A DNA stretch of 64,000 nt from Christiangramia lutea (GTDB taxonomy: Bacteria; Bacteroidota; Bacteroidia; Flavobacteriales; Flavobacteriaceae), in contig NZ_JAKVTV010000001.1 of assembly GCF_022489035.1 (NCBI RefSeq), positions 310,001 through 374,000 on the forward strand, written 5' to 3'. A program made the position numbers and the translations under genes. Under the pieces are notes generated by a model. That model was not told the origin of the DNA. It did not search any database and worked only from the letters and a program-made list of their open reading frames with translations. Shown piece after piece: positions 1-7,030 of the stretch; position 1 is the first letter of the stretch, and every line of letters starts with the position of its first letter.

Positions 1-134
1 AGAGAAACCGGCCAGTCGGCAAAACGTTTTCCGCGGAAATCCTCTTCAGAAAATTTATATTCCTGAAGCATGGTCCCCATGGCACCATCTAATATTAATA
101 TTTTTTGTGAGAGTAACTCTTCAATTTTTGACAT
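1..134 (-). CDS. metH: Methionine synthase (MetH) N-terminus, partial at window edge
   Basis: About 44 codons are visible, starting at the ATG at 134 and running off the left edge. The motif ILDGAMGTMLQ near residue 13 is the opening signature of the homocysteine-binding S-methyltransferase domain of cobalamin-dependent methionine synthase, which makes methionine from homocysteine using methyl-tetrahydrofolate. Whether the gene is full length or the split form (Hcy domain alone) cannot be told from here. It lies directly downstream of a SAM-I riboswitch, which fits a methionine synthesis gene and makes other Hcy-methyltransferases less likely. Confidence 0.88.
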   Translation of the reverse strand, partial: MSKIEELLSQKILILDGAMGTMLQEYKFSEEDFRGKRFADWPVS

Positions 135-186
135 GATCTTGTAAATAAATCGCTATCAAAAAAGGAAGACAAAAATGAAGTCTAAT

Positions 187-286
187 GTTATCTATCCACG
201 CCAGGGCGCAGTAGAATGTAGCACCTTCTCCAAAGGAGGGTTGCTAAGGTTTCACAGGGTCTAATCCCTCAACCTTTCTTGATAAC
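187..286 (-). promoter_or_regulatory. SAM-I (S-box) riboswitch upstream of metH
   Basis: Read on the minus strand, the segment contains the S-box hallmarks in order: TTATCAAGAAAGG, then TGAGGGATTAGACCCTGTGAAACC split around the P2 kink, then TTAGCAACC and GGTGCTA. The P1 helix can close between GTTATC (281-286) and GATAAC (187-192), giving an aptamer of about 100 nt, normal for the class. A small GC-rich P4-like hairpin (CGCC/GGCG) sits near 205-212. SAM binding should reduce metH expression. I see no strong terminator between 187 and the metH start, so control may be translational or use a weak hairpin. Confidence 0.92.
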
Positions 287-314
287 GAAAGTTGTAAACA
301 ATGAACTTATTGCG

Positions 315-345
315 CAAATATAGCTATGCTGCTCCTAAATGCAAG
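315..345 (-). promoter_or_regulatory. Bacteroidetes-type promoter for the riboswitch-metH transcript
   Basis: On the minus strand the -7 element TATATTTG (315-322) matches TAnnTTTG exactly and a -33-like CTTG (342-345) lies 19 nt upstream. The predicted start, near 308, is about 20 nt before the SAM-I aptamer. Confidence 0.65.
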
Positions 346-361
346 GATTTAAGAAAAATTT

Positions 362-784
362 CTATAAAACCTTCTCCCCGTTGAGGGTGATAGAATAGCT
401 TATCTCAGCTGCTTTTTCGAGCATTTTAGAAACCGAGCAATACTTATCCATCGATAATTTTACCGCTCTTTCCACTTTGGCTGGCGGAATATCTCCTTTC
501 AGAATAAAGTCTAGGTGAATTTTCTTAAATACATTCGGAATATTGCCATCTTCACGATAACCGTCTACCTCTACCCGAAGATCTTCCAGCTCATGATTCT
601 GTTTTCTAAGAATCATCACGATATCGATGCTACTGCAACCGGCGATCCCCCGAAGCAACATATCCATAGGACTGGCCCCTTTTGGTTCCTCATCGGTTTT
701 ATTGTCTAAAAGAACAATATTCCCGCGTTCGTTTATAGTTTCAAAAAGGTAATTATCGTTGATTCTTTTAAGGCTGATCTTCAT
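362..784 (-). CDS. OsmC/Ohr-family protein
   Basis: This 140-residue protein has the two conserved OsmC cysteines: one in GCSSIDI (about residue 50) and one in KYCSVSKML (about residue 116). Members reduce organic or fatty-acid hydroperoxides with thiols in the cytoplasm. The length is normal for the YhfA-like branch rather than the Ohr branch. It is transcribed with the sulfite reduction genes upstream, or separately after the repeat at 867-949. The link with thiol metabolism is plausible but inferred. Substrate unknown. Confidence 0.88.
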   Translation of the reverse strand: MKISLKRINDNYLFETINERGNIVLLDNKTDEEPKGASPMDMLLRGIAGCSSIDIVMILRKQNHELEDLRVEVDGYREDGNIPNVFKKIHLDFILKGDIPPAKVERAVKLSMDKYCSVSKMLEKAAEISYSITLNGEKVL

Positions 785-866
785 TTTTTCAAATTTTCAT
801 CAAAGATAGAAATTCTCGCATTTCTGGCGGGTAACAAAGGTTACCCATCCGTAAATCTTTTTAAAT

Positions 867-949
867 GGTCATCCTGAACTTGTTTAACTTCGTTGAATCT
901 TCGATTTCAGCTTCTCTACTTGAGATCCTGAACCAAGTTCAGGATGACC
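867..949. repeat. Dispersed palindromic repeat, family A, copy 1
   Basis: Perfect 16-bp inverted arms GGTCATCCTGAACTTG (867-882) and CAAGTTCAGGATGACC (934-949) surround a spacer. Shorter relatives occur at 5581-5647 and 11910-11966. All copies are intergenic, so this looks like a REP-like or MITE-like dispersed element. The window contains no transposase. Confidence 0.8.
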
Positions 950-951
950 TT

Positions 952-2019
952 CTAAACACTGATACTCTGAACGACTTCTCTTTTAGCTTCTTTCTTCGTG
1001 CCGTCAAATCCTTCCACTCCGCCAACTGTAGTGTATTTCAATACATATTTCTTATCCGGATAAATTCGTTGATAAGCACTCTGACACATGATCGCCGCCT
1101 CATGAAAACCGGAAAGGATCAATTTCAGTTTTCCTTTGTAAGTATTTACGTCGCCAATCGCGTAAACCCCGGGAATGTTAGTTTGATAATCATAAGAATT
1201 ATCAACTTTAATGGCATTCTTTTCAATTTCAAGCCCCCAGCTTCCAATAGGTCCTAATTTTGGTGATAATCCAAATAGCGGAATAAAATCATCTACCTTC
1301 CTGAACTCTTCTCCGCGGGCCTTGTCTTTATGACGGATTACCAAATGCTCAAGCTCATCTTCTCCTCTTAAGCCAACTACTTCGGCATTCGTGATCATTT
1401 CAATTTTTCCAAGTTTCGCCAGTTCTGAAACTCTTTCTACGGAATCCAGCGCTCCTCGGAATTCTTCTCTTCTGTGCACCAGGGCAACTTCTGAAGCCAC
1501 ATCAGATAAATAAATAGCCCAGTCTAAAGCGGAATCTCCACCACCGGCAATAACTACTTTTCGACCGCGATACACTTCAGGATCTTTAATAAAATATGAA
1601 ACCCCTTTATCCTCAAAGTCTGAAATATTGGCAATAGGTGGTTTTCTAGGTTCAAAAGATCCAAGTCCACCGGCAATTGCTACTACAGGTGCATGATGCT
1701 GAATTCCTTTGTTGGTGGTCACAATAAAGGTCCCGTCATCAAGTTTTTCCAGAGTTTCCGCACGTTCCCCAAGAGTGAATCCGGGTTCGAAAGGCTTGAT
1801 CTGTTCCATGAGATTTTTCACCAGATCTCCCGCCAGGATCTCCGGAAAAGCCGGAATATCATAAATGGGTTTTTTTGGATAAATTTCTGAACATTGTCCA
1901 CCAGGTTGTGGAAGCGCATCTATCAAATGCGTTTTCAGCTTTAATAATCCCGCTTCAAAAACGGTAAACAATCCGGTTGGTCCGGCCCCGATTATCAGGA
2001 TATCTGTTTTAATCATCAC
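952..2019 (-). CDS. Ferredoxin-NADP reductase-like flavoprotein (type 2, YumC/TrxR-like)
   Basis: This 355-residue protein has an N-terminal FAD site (IIGAGPTG, about residues 9-16), a central NADPH site (VIAGGGDSALDWA, about 156-168) and a C-terminal FAD-contacting GVYAIGDV motif (about 285). It lacks the redox-active CxxC of thioredoxin reductase. These features fit the thioredoxin-reductase-like ferredoxin/flavodoxin-NADP+ reductases. Its start overlaps the Met8-like gene by about 11 bp, so the two are translationally linked. Inference: it supplies electrons through ferredoxin to the sulfite reductase encoded upstream. The start could be either of two adjacent ATGs. Confidence 0.88.
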   Translation of the reverse strand: MMIKTDILIIGAGPTGLFTVFEAGLLKLKTHLIDALPQPGGQCSEIYPKKPIYDIPAFPEILAGDLVKNLMEQIKPFEPGFTLGERAETLEKLDDGTFIVTTNKGIQHHAPVVAIAGGLGSFEPRKPPIANISDFEDKGVSYFIKDPEVYRGRKVVIAGGGDSALDWAIYLSDVASEVALVHRREEFRGALDSVERVSELAKLGKIEMITNAEVVGLRGEDELEHLVIRHKDKARGEEFRKVDDFIPLFGLSPKLGPIGSWGLEIEKNAIKVDNSYDYQTNIPGVYAIGDVNTYKGKLKLILSGFHEAAIMCQSAYQRIYPDKKYVLKYTTVGGVEGFDGTKKEAKREVVQSISV

Positions 2020-2602
2020 TCTCTTTTTTTACGATTAAGGATTCTGTTATTGTATTCATCTGTTCCACTTTGGCTTCAAAATCACCTTTAATGGACTTTC
2101 TATATTCATTTAAATTTTCGATCATCTGGCTCACATTCTCAGGGATCACCTCCTCGAAAAACTGCCGTAACCGCTTTGCCGTGGTTGGCGACTTCCCGTT
2201 GGTTGAAATCGCGATTTTTACATGGCCTTTATTCACAATTCCGCCCATGTAGAAATCACAGAGTTCAGGCGTATCAGCGATATTTGCCAGTAAAAAACTC
2301 TTTTTGGCGTGGCGGTGAACCCGTTTATTAAGCTTCGCATCGTTGGTTGCGGCGATCACGAAATGTTTTTTTCGCAGATATTTTCTTTTATACCTGCCTT
2401 TGATCAATTTCGCGCCGTGTTTCTTTGCCAGTTCCTCCGTTTCCGGTAAAAACCATTTTGCTACGATCTCAACCTGTGCATTCGGGCTCGATTTGAACAG
2501 AAAATGAAGTTTTTCGTGTCCCACATTTCCTCCCCCAACCACCAGAATGTTCAGTTTATTGACCTTTAGAAAAACCGGGTATAGTTCGTTTCTTTCTTCC
2601 AT
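2009..2602 (-). CDS. Precorrin-2 dehydrogenase / sirohydrochlorin ferrochelatase (Met8/CysG-N type)
   Basis: This 197-residue protein has an N-terminal Rossmann motif (VVGGGNVGHEK, about residues 21-31) and the ISTNGKSPTTAKRLR segment typical of the siroheme synthase N-terminal domain. It should oxidise precorrin-2 and perhaps insert iron, giving the siroheme cofactor of sulfite reductase. In enteric bacteria it is fused with SUMT in CysG. Here the two are separate neighbouring genes. Ferrochelatase activity is assumed from the family. Confidence 0.88.
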   Translation of the reverse strand: MEERNELYPVFLKVNKLNILVVGGGNVGHEKLHFLFKSSPNAQVEIVAKWFLPETEELAKKHGAKLIKGRYKRKYLRKKHFVIAATNDAKLNKRVHRHAKKSFLLANIADTPELCDFYMGGIVNKGHVKIAISTNGKSPTTAKRLRQFFEEVIPENVSQMIENLNEYRKSIKGDFEAKVEQMNTITESLIVKKESDD

Positions 2603-2617
2603 TTTTTTCTTGTTTCA

Positions 2618-2650
2618 AACCTGTGAGGTTTTGAAAACCTCACAGGTTTT
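2618..2650. repeat. Dispersed palindrome, family B, copy 1
   Basis: A 33-nt near-perfect palindrome has arms AAACCTGTGAGGTTT and AAACCTCACAGGTTT around a 3-nt centre. It lies between the SUMT and Met8-like genes. A second copy with the arms exchanged is at 11685-11717. No T-run follows on the minus strand, so it is unlikely to terminate this operon. Confidence 0.8.
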
Positions 2651-2652
2651 TT

Positions 2653-3444
2653 TTAAGCCGCTCCTGCATTAATAAATTTTGATTGCTTAGGAATACTTTT
2701 CACATTCTGAAAAACTTTCTGCAAAGCATTCGCTTCTTTTACCACTTCACCAATTACTATAATTGCCGGAGCTCCCAGTTGTTTTTCTGAAACGACCTTT
2801 TCAATAGATTTGATCGTTCCAAAACCTGATCTTTCATTTACGGTGGTTCCATTCTGAATAATTCCCACCGGAATATCCTGTTTCCCGAAGCCTTTAAAAA
2901 CCTCAACAATTTCAGGGAGTTTTCCCATTCCCATTAATATCACAACCGTTGCTGTAGATTGAGCCGCCAGACGAACGTCATTTGATAAATTTTTCTGAGA
3001 CGTGGTTCCTGTAATTACCCAGAAACTCTCCGAAGTTCCTCTTTGCGTAAGTGGGATGCCAACATTTGCGGGTACCGCGATCGAAGAGGTAATTCCTGAA
3101 ACTACTGCTGTCTCCAGTCCGTTCTTTCTGGCAAAGTTGATCTCTTCTGATCCTCTCCCGAAAATAAATGGATCACCACCCTTGAGTCTTACTACGTGGC
3201 CTCTTTCCAGAGCATATTTTACAATAAGCTCATTGATCTCGTCCTGCGAAAAACGATGCTTGTCCTTTCGTTTTCCGACAAAAATATGTTCCGCTTGTGG
3301 CGCATATTCCAGCAGATCCCGATTTATAAGCGCGTCATATAATACCACTTTGGCAGACTTCAAAGTATTCAAAGCCTTTACGGTGATCAATTCCGGATCG
3401 CCCGGTCCTGCTCCAACTACGCTTAATTTTGGTGAATTATACAT
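2653..3444 (-). CDS. cobA: Uroporphyrinogen-III C-methyltransferase (SUMT)
   Basis: The protein has the SUMT motifs VGAGPGDPELITVKA near the N-terminus, VRLKGGDPFIFGRG near residue 85 and the GIP..QRG segment that binds SAM. It methylates uroporphyrinogen III twice to give precorrin-2, the first committed step to siroheme. I chose the ATG at 3444 because a strong Shine-Dalgarno (AAAGGAGGT) lies just before it and the start MYNSPKL fits the family. This overlaps the sulfite reductase end by 8 bp. A longer reading to 3471 is possible but poorly supported. Confidence 0.92.
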   Translation of the reverse strand: MYNSPKLSVVGAGPGDPELITVKALNTLKSAKVVLYDALINRDLLEYAPQAEHIFVGKRKDKHRFSQDEINELIVKYALERGHVVRLKGGDPFIFGRGSEEINFARKNGLETAVVSGITSSIAVPANVGIPLTQRGTSESFWVITGTTSQKNLSNDVRLAAQSTATVVILMGMGKLPEIVEVFKGFGKQDIPVGIIQNGTTVNERSGFGTIKSIEKVVSEKQLGAPAIIVIGEVVKEANALQKVFQNVKSIPKQSKFINAGAA

Positions 3445-5530
3445 TTTGTACCTCCTTTGTTCTAAATGCATCCACCCTCTTCAGGAACAAATGCGCGTCC
3501 TCTAAATATTTATTTGAGAAAGCCTCCGTAGGCTCATTTTCGTTCAGTTGATAAGCGAATTCCTTGAAAGTAGTCGATAACTCGATCTTTCCGGTTTCTA
3601 CAAAAAGCTCATCAAATTGTGCAATGATACCAGCCTGTGTATTTGTTTTCACATCTTCTGAAAGCAGCAAAGCTTTGGCTGAGTTCACAATTGAAGTATA
3701 GGAATGATAAATACTGTCGGCCCAATCCTTTCTCTCCAGTGCAGATCTTGCATTATCGATTTTTTCTTCACTTTCGAATAAGAGCGTCGCAATCAAATCG
3801 ATCACCACTCCTGCACATTCGCCTACACCAACTGCCTTGATATATGGCGATTCATGGCCCCAGTCCACAAAATCATTCTCTCTAAGATTGGAAGTATCTG
3901 CCAGGTCTTTCAGCAAATCATAGAAATAAGTTTTTTCCTTGCGGTCGTAATATTCCGCGAATTTTTCATCTGCTTCTGAATTCGATTCAAAATCGTTCAG
4001 TAAGACTCTCAGTGCCTCAGGTCCTCTTTTACTAGGTACTTTCACTACTTTGTCTGCGAATCTTCCCTGTCCGTTTCCTATTGTTCCACCGCCAAGCAAT
4101 ACCTGAAGTGCCGGAGCCACAGTTTTTCCAACTTTGATAGACATTCCCTGGAATCCAATTTCAGCCATATTATGCTGACCGCAGGCATTCATACATCCGC
4201 TGATCTTTATAGTAATATCCTTTCCGTTCGTGAATTGCGGGTATTCTTCTTTTAAAACATCTTCCAGAACATCTGCAATTCCGGTGCTGCTGGCGATTCC
4301 AAGATTACAGGTATCGGTTCCCGGGCATGCGGTGATATCCACTGTTTTGTTATAACCGGTTTCAGCATAGCCCAGTTTTTTTAATTCCGAATAAAAGAAT
4401 GGCAGAAAATCTTCCCTTACATGTCGTATCAAAATATCCTGTCTTAGGGTTAACCTTAGTTCATTACCAGCATATTTTTTCACCAGATCTGCCAGCTTCC
4501 GGGCGCCACCGGTATAAAAATCACCTAACGGAACCCGGATTCCAATAGCATATAAACCTTCCTGCTTCTGTTCAAATACATTGGTTTGCTTCCAGGTTTC
4601 GAAATCTTTCTGATCATCGATTTCTACAGAAGGAACTTCAACGTCCTGTAATGGAGGAGCGGCTTCAAATTTCTCAATTTCGAATTTTGGCTGTTTCTGA
4701 GACAAAGCCGTTTTCTGTGCTTCCACCAGTTCCATAAAGGCATCTTTCCCGATATCCTTGATCAGGAACTTCATTCTTGCTTTTAATCGTTTTGCACGTT
4801 CGCCATGACGATCAAAAACGCGAAGTACACCTTCAATTAGCGGAATGATCTCTTCGGCTGGAAGAAAATCATAAAGCTCGTCAGCATGTCTTGGCTGGGA
4901 ACCAAGTCCACCACCAAGCATCACTTTAAAACCGCGTTTGCCATCCTTCAGTTTTGCGATAAAACCAAGATCATGGATATAGCTTAAAGCTGTATCCTCA
5001 TCTGAAGAGGAAAAAGACATTTTGAATTTCCTTCCCATTTCCTGGCAAATAGGGTTCCGTAGAAAGAATTGAAATGCAGCATGCGCATAAGGCGAAACAT
5101 CAAACGGTTCGTTTGGATCTATACCCGCGGTTGGAGAAGCGGTAATATTTCTTACCGTATTTCCGCAGGCCTCCCTAAGGGTAACATCATCTTTTTCGAG
5201 CTGTGCCCAGAGTTCAGGAGTACGGTCCAGACTCACGTAATGGATCTGTATATCCTGCCTCGTAGTGATATGCAATCGCCCTTTGGAATATTCATCAGAT
5301 ACATCGGCAATTCGATGTAGCTGTTCTGAGGTTACTTTTCCAAACGGCAGTTTTATTCGAACCATTTGAACACCCGATTGTCTTTGTCCGTAAACTCCAC
5401 GTGCAAGACGCAGGCTCCGGAATTTCTCTTCATCAGCCTTTCCTTCCCGGAACAACCTTATCTTCTTTTCTAAATCCAGAATGTCCTGTTCGACAATGGG
5501 ATTTTCAATTTCGGTTCTAAAACTTTGCAT
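3437..5530 (-). CDS. Siroheme sulfite/nitrite reductase with C-terminal HEPN-like extension
   Basis: Residues 1 to about 580 form a ferredoxin-type assimilatory sulfite/nitrite reductase with two half-domains. The [4Fe-4S]-siroheme cysteines are in CPGTDTC and GCMNACGQHN. Operon context with cysH and siroheme genes favours sulfite as substrate, reduced with six electrons to sulfide. The protein is 697 residues, about 110 longer than usual. The extra part (about 587-697) is all-helical and has the IYHSYTSIVNSAKALLL pattern of HEPN domains, but I do not see the RNase-type Rx4-6H motif. The ribosome binding region AAAGGAGAAG precedes the ATG. A candidate Cys/Met attenuator lies upstream. Confidence 0.9.
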   Translation of the reverse strand: MQSFRTEIENPIVEQDILDLEKKIRLFREGKADEEKFRSLRLARGVYGQRQSGVQMVRIKLPFGKVTSEQLHRIADVSDEYSKGRLHITTRQDIQIHYVSLDRTPELWAQLEKDDVTLREACGNTVRNITASPTAGIDPNEPFDVSPYAHAAFQFFLRNPICQEMGRKFKMSFSSSDEDTALSYIHDLGFIAKLKDGKRGFKVMLGGGLGSQPRHADELYDFLPAEEIIPLIEGVLRVFDRHGERAKRLKARMKFLIKDIGKDAFMELVEAQKTALSQKQPKFEIEKFEAAPPLQDVEVPSVEIDDQKDFETWKQTNVFEQKQEGLYAIGIRVPLGDFYTGGARKLADLVKKYAGNELRLTLRQDILIRHVREDFLPFFYSELKKLGYAETGYNKTVDITACPGTDTCNLGIASSTGIADVLEDVLKEEYPQFTNGKDITIKISGCMNACGQHNMAEIGFQGMSIKVGKTVAPALQVLLGGGTIGNGQGRFADKVVKVPSKRGPEALRVLLNDFESNSEADEKFAEYYDRKEKTYFYDLLKDLADTSNLRENDFVDWGHESPYIKAVGVGECAGVVIDLIATLLFESEEKIDNARSALERKDWADSIYHSYTSIVNSAKALLLSEDVKTNTQAGIIAQFDELFVETGKIELSTTFKEFAYQLNENEPTEAFSNKYLEDAHLFLKRVDAFRTKEVQNV

Positions 5531-5580
5531 GATCTTGTTTTTTAAATTCTTCTCCTTTAATATTTAATCTGCTTCTTATG

Positions 5581-5647
5581 AGATGCTGAAACAAGTTCAG
5601 CATGACGGCTTTTCTGGGATTTGTCACCCTGAACTTGTTTCAGGGTC
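5581..5647. repeat. Dispersed palindromic repeat, family A, copy 2
   Basis: Two hairpins sit side by side: ATGCTGAA...TTCAGCAT and ACCCTGAACTTGTTTCAGGGT. The sequence is related to the repeats at 867-949 and 11910-11966. It lies between attenuator terminator 3 and the sulfite reductase start. Confidence 0.75.
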
Positions 5648-5675
5648 TTTTCAATATTTAAAACATCTTAAATGA

Positions 5676-5713
5676 AAAAAGTCCTTTTAGGTTTACACTT
5701 AAAAGGACTTTTT
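5676..5713 (-). terminator. Intrinsic terminator of candidate Cys/Met attenuator 3
   Basis: A perfect 14-bp stem (5676-5689 with 5700-5713) and a 10-nt loop end in a U-run on the minus strand, about 145 bp before the sulfite reductase start. A leader segment (5736-5746) can pair with the loop side of the 5' arm (5695-5705) over 11 bp including one G-U pair. This would prevent the terminator from forming. A simple role as cysH terminator is the alternative. Confidence 0.8.
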
Positions 5714-5803
5714 ATAATTCAGTTTATAAAATAGGCTTCTAAGTGTGAGGCGAATAGCACATACACATATAACAAATCGTATTCATCGAAATTCGTAACA
5801 TCA
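5699..5803 (-). CDS. Candidate leader peptide 3 (Cys/Met-rich) of the sulfite reductase operon
   Basis: A 34-codon ORF starts 11 nt after the cysH stop. Residues 10-15 read CYMCMC, with codons TGT TAT ATG TGT ATG TGT. An alternative ATG at 5788 gives 29 residues. The Cys/Met run lies just upstream of the antiterminator segment 5736-5746. A short GTGTG/CACAC helix could mask that segment when no ribosome sits on the Cys codons. Unusually, the stop codon (5699-5701) falls at the top of the terminator stem. No homologue is recognised. The call rests on composition, position and RNA pairing. Confidence 0.68.
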
Positions 5804-5814
5804 GTTAATTCCGT

Positions 5815-6474
5815 TTAAGCGTGTAAACCACATTCCCTGTTGGACAAAACCTTGGTAGGGTCGAAATACTTGAATTCATTGGGCAGATCATATTTCTTCA
5901 AATAATCATCTAGTTTCTCATCTGTCCAGTGATAAAATGGACTTACTTTTAGCAATCCATCTTTGCTATAACTCAGGATATCGATACTGTCCCGGAATGC
6001 AGTCTGGCCCTTTCTTAAATTAGTAAACCATACATCAGGCTGTTGTTGAGCCATGGCTCTTTGAAAAGGTTCTAATTTCACCTGCCGGGTGAATTCCTCA
6101 TGTTGAGGACTGTTCACATCCGGAATACCTCCATTGAGCGCATCGCGATAAGCCGCGGTTTGTTTAGGGGTATACAATTTTACGTTTAGACCCAATTGCC
6201 TGATAACCGCATCGGCATGTTTGTAAGTTTGAGGAGTATTATATCCCGTATCGCACCATACCACAGTAGTATCTGGTTTCTCACTTACCACCGCATGTAA
6301 TATCGCCGCTTCATAAGGGCGGAAATTCGTGGTAATCACCGGTTTTTTGCTATTTACCAACACCCATCTTATTACTTCTGAAGGGTCTATCCCCTTTAGC
6401 TGGCTGTTTAGAGCTTTTAACTCCTTTGCTGAATACTTTCTCATAATACCTCTATTTTCCAAAGTCGCTTCCAT
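5815..6474 (-). CDS. cysH: Phosphoadenylyl-sulfate (PAPS) reductase
   Basis: This 219-residue protein ends in RECGLHA, the catalytic ECGLH motif of CysH at the usual C-terminal place, and carries a PP-loop-type fold with VVWCDTGYNTPQTYK. The paired-cysteine Fe-S ligands of APS reductases are absent, so PAPS is the more likely substrate. It reduces PAPS to sulfite, the substrate of the next gene. ATP sulfurylase and APS kinase genes are not in this window. ATG at 6474 or a later one (MRKYSAKEL) could be the start. Confidence 0.92.
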   Translation of the reverse strand: MEATLENRGIMRKYSAKELKALNSQLKGIDPSEVIRWVLVNSKKPVITTNFRPYEAAILHAVVSEKPDTTVVWCDTGYNTPQTYKHADAVIRQLGLNVKLYTPKQTAAYRDALNGGIPDVNSPQHEEFTRQVKLEPFQRAMAQQQPDVWFTNLRKGQTAFRDSIDILSYSKDGLLKVSPFYHWTDEKLDDYLKKYDLPNEFKYFDPTKVLSNRECGLHA

Positions 6475-6485
6475 AAAACTATAAT

Positions 6486-6502
6486 CCTATCGGTTTACTA
6501 GG
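6486..6502. promoter_or_regulatory. Possible operator between rrf2 and cysH
   Basis: An imperfect inverted repeat CCTA-N9-TAGG lies just before cysH, and a second ATCCTAT occurs near 6568. It is a candidate site for the adjacent Rrf2 regulator, but the motif is short and I cannot match it to a known consensus. Confidence 0.25.
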
Positions 6503-6578
6503 TTTTAAGCAAAACTAGACTTCGTGCGTTTAAACACCAATTATTTCTATAATAAAAATCCTATTTTAACACAATTGA

Positions 6579-6995
6579 CTACTGCGTAAAGGCAATATCT
6601 TCTAAAGTGTTTTCACCAAGTACATCTAGTGAAGCGTCCCTAACCTGTATCATTAGCTTATGAACTGAACAGGTCTTCTCATCTGGGCAATCATCACATT
6701 TTTCATAGTAATTAAGGCTCACACAAGGCACCATCGCAATGGGACCTTCCAGGACCCGAATCACCGCGGTCATCCTTATTTCACCAGGTTCTTTAATAAG
6801 ATAATAGCCTCCGCCCTTACCTTTTTTTGAACCGAGGAAACCCGATTTTCTCAATTCCAGCATAATGCTTTCAAGAAACTTCTGAGAAATATTCTCACTT
6901 TCAGATATTTCTGAAGCCTGGACCGGTTTCCTGTCCTTTTTCCTGGCGATATAGGCCAGTGCCTTAATTCCGTACTTGGTCTTTTTGGAAAGCAT
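6579..6995 (-). CDS. Rrf2-family transcriptional regulator
   Basis: This 138-residue protein starts with the Rrf2 winged-helix signature (KTKYGIKALAYIAR) and has the basic wing GKGGGYYL. A cluster of four cysteines follows (C-x8-C-x2-C-x5-C, about residues 92-110). Its spacing differs from the usual CxxxxxCxxxxxxxC of IscR/NsrR. It sits between the methionine genes and cysH on one strand, which suggests control of sulfur genes like CymR/CysR regulators. The cysteines could bind an Fe-S cluster or sense redox state. This is inferred. Confidence 0.88.
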   Translation of the reverse strand: MLSKKTKYGIKALAYIARKKDRKPVQASEISESENISQKFLESIMLELRKSGFLGSKKGKGGGYYLIKEPGEIRMTAVIRVLEGPIAMVPCVSLNYYEKCDDCPDEKTCSVHKLMIQVRDASLDVLGENTLEDIAFTQ

Positions 6996-7030
6996 GAGAC
7001 GAATATAAAAATATTTTGCCTTTACCTTCC

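Noticed and set aside
187-286. Cobalamin riboswitch considered for metH
   Set aside because: The sequence shows S-box hallmarks (kink-turn P2 and AGCAACC), not the B12-box.
865-1257. 130-codon ORF on the plus strand
   Set aside because: Begins in palindromic repeat A and then runs antisense to the flavoprotein gene.
5676-5713. Simple transcription terminator for cysH only
   Set aside because: Kept as an alternative, but the Cys/Met ORF and the 11-bp antiterminator pairing are unlikely by chance and the genes downstream continue the same pathway.
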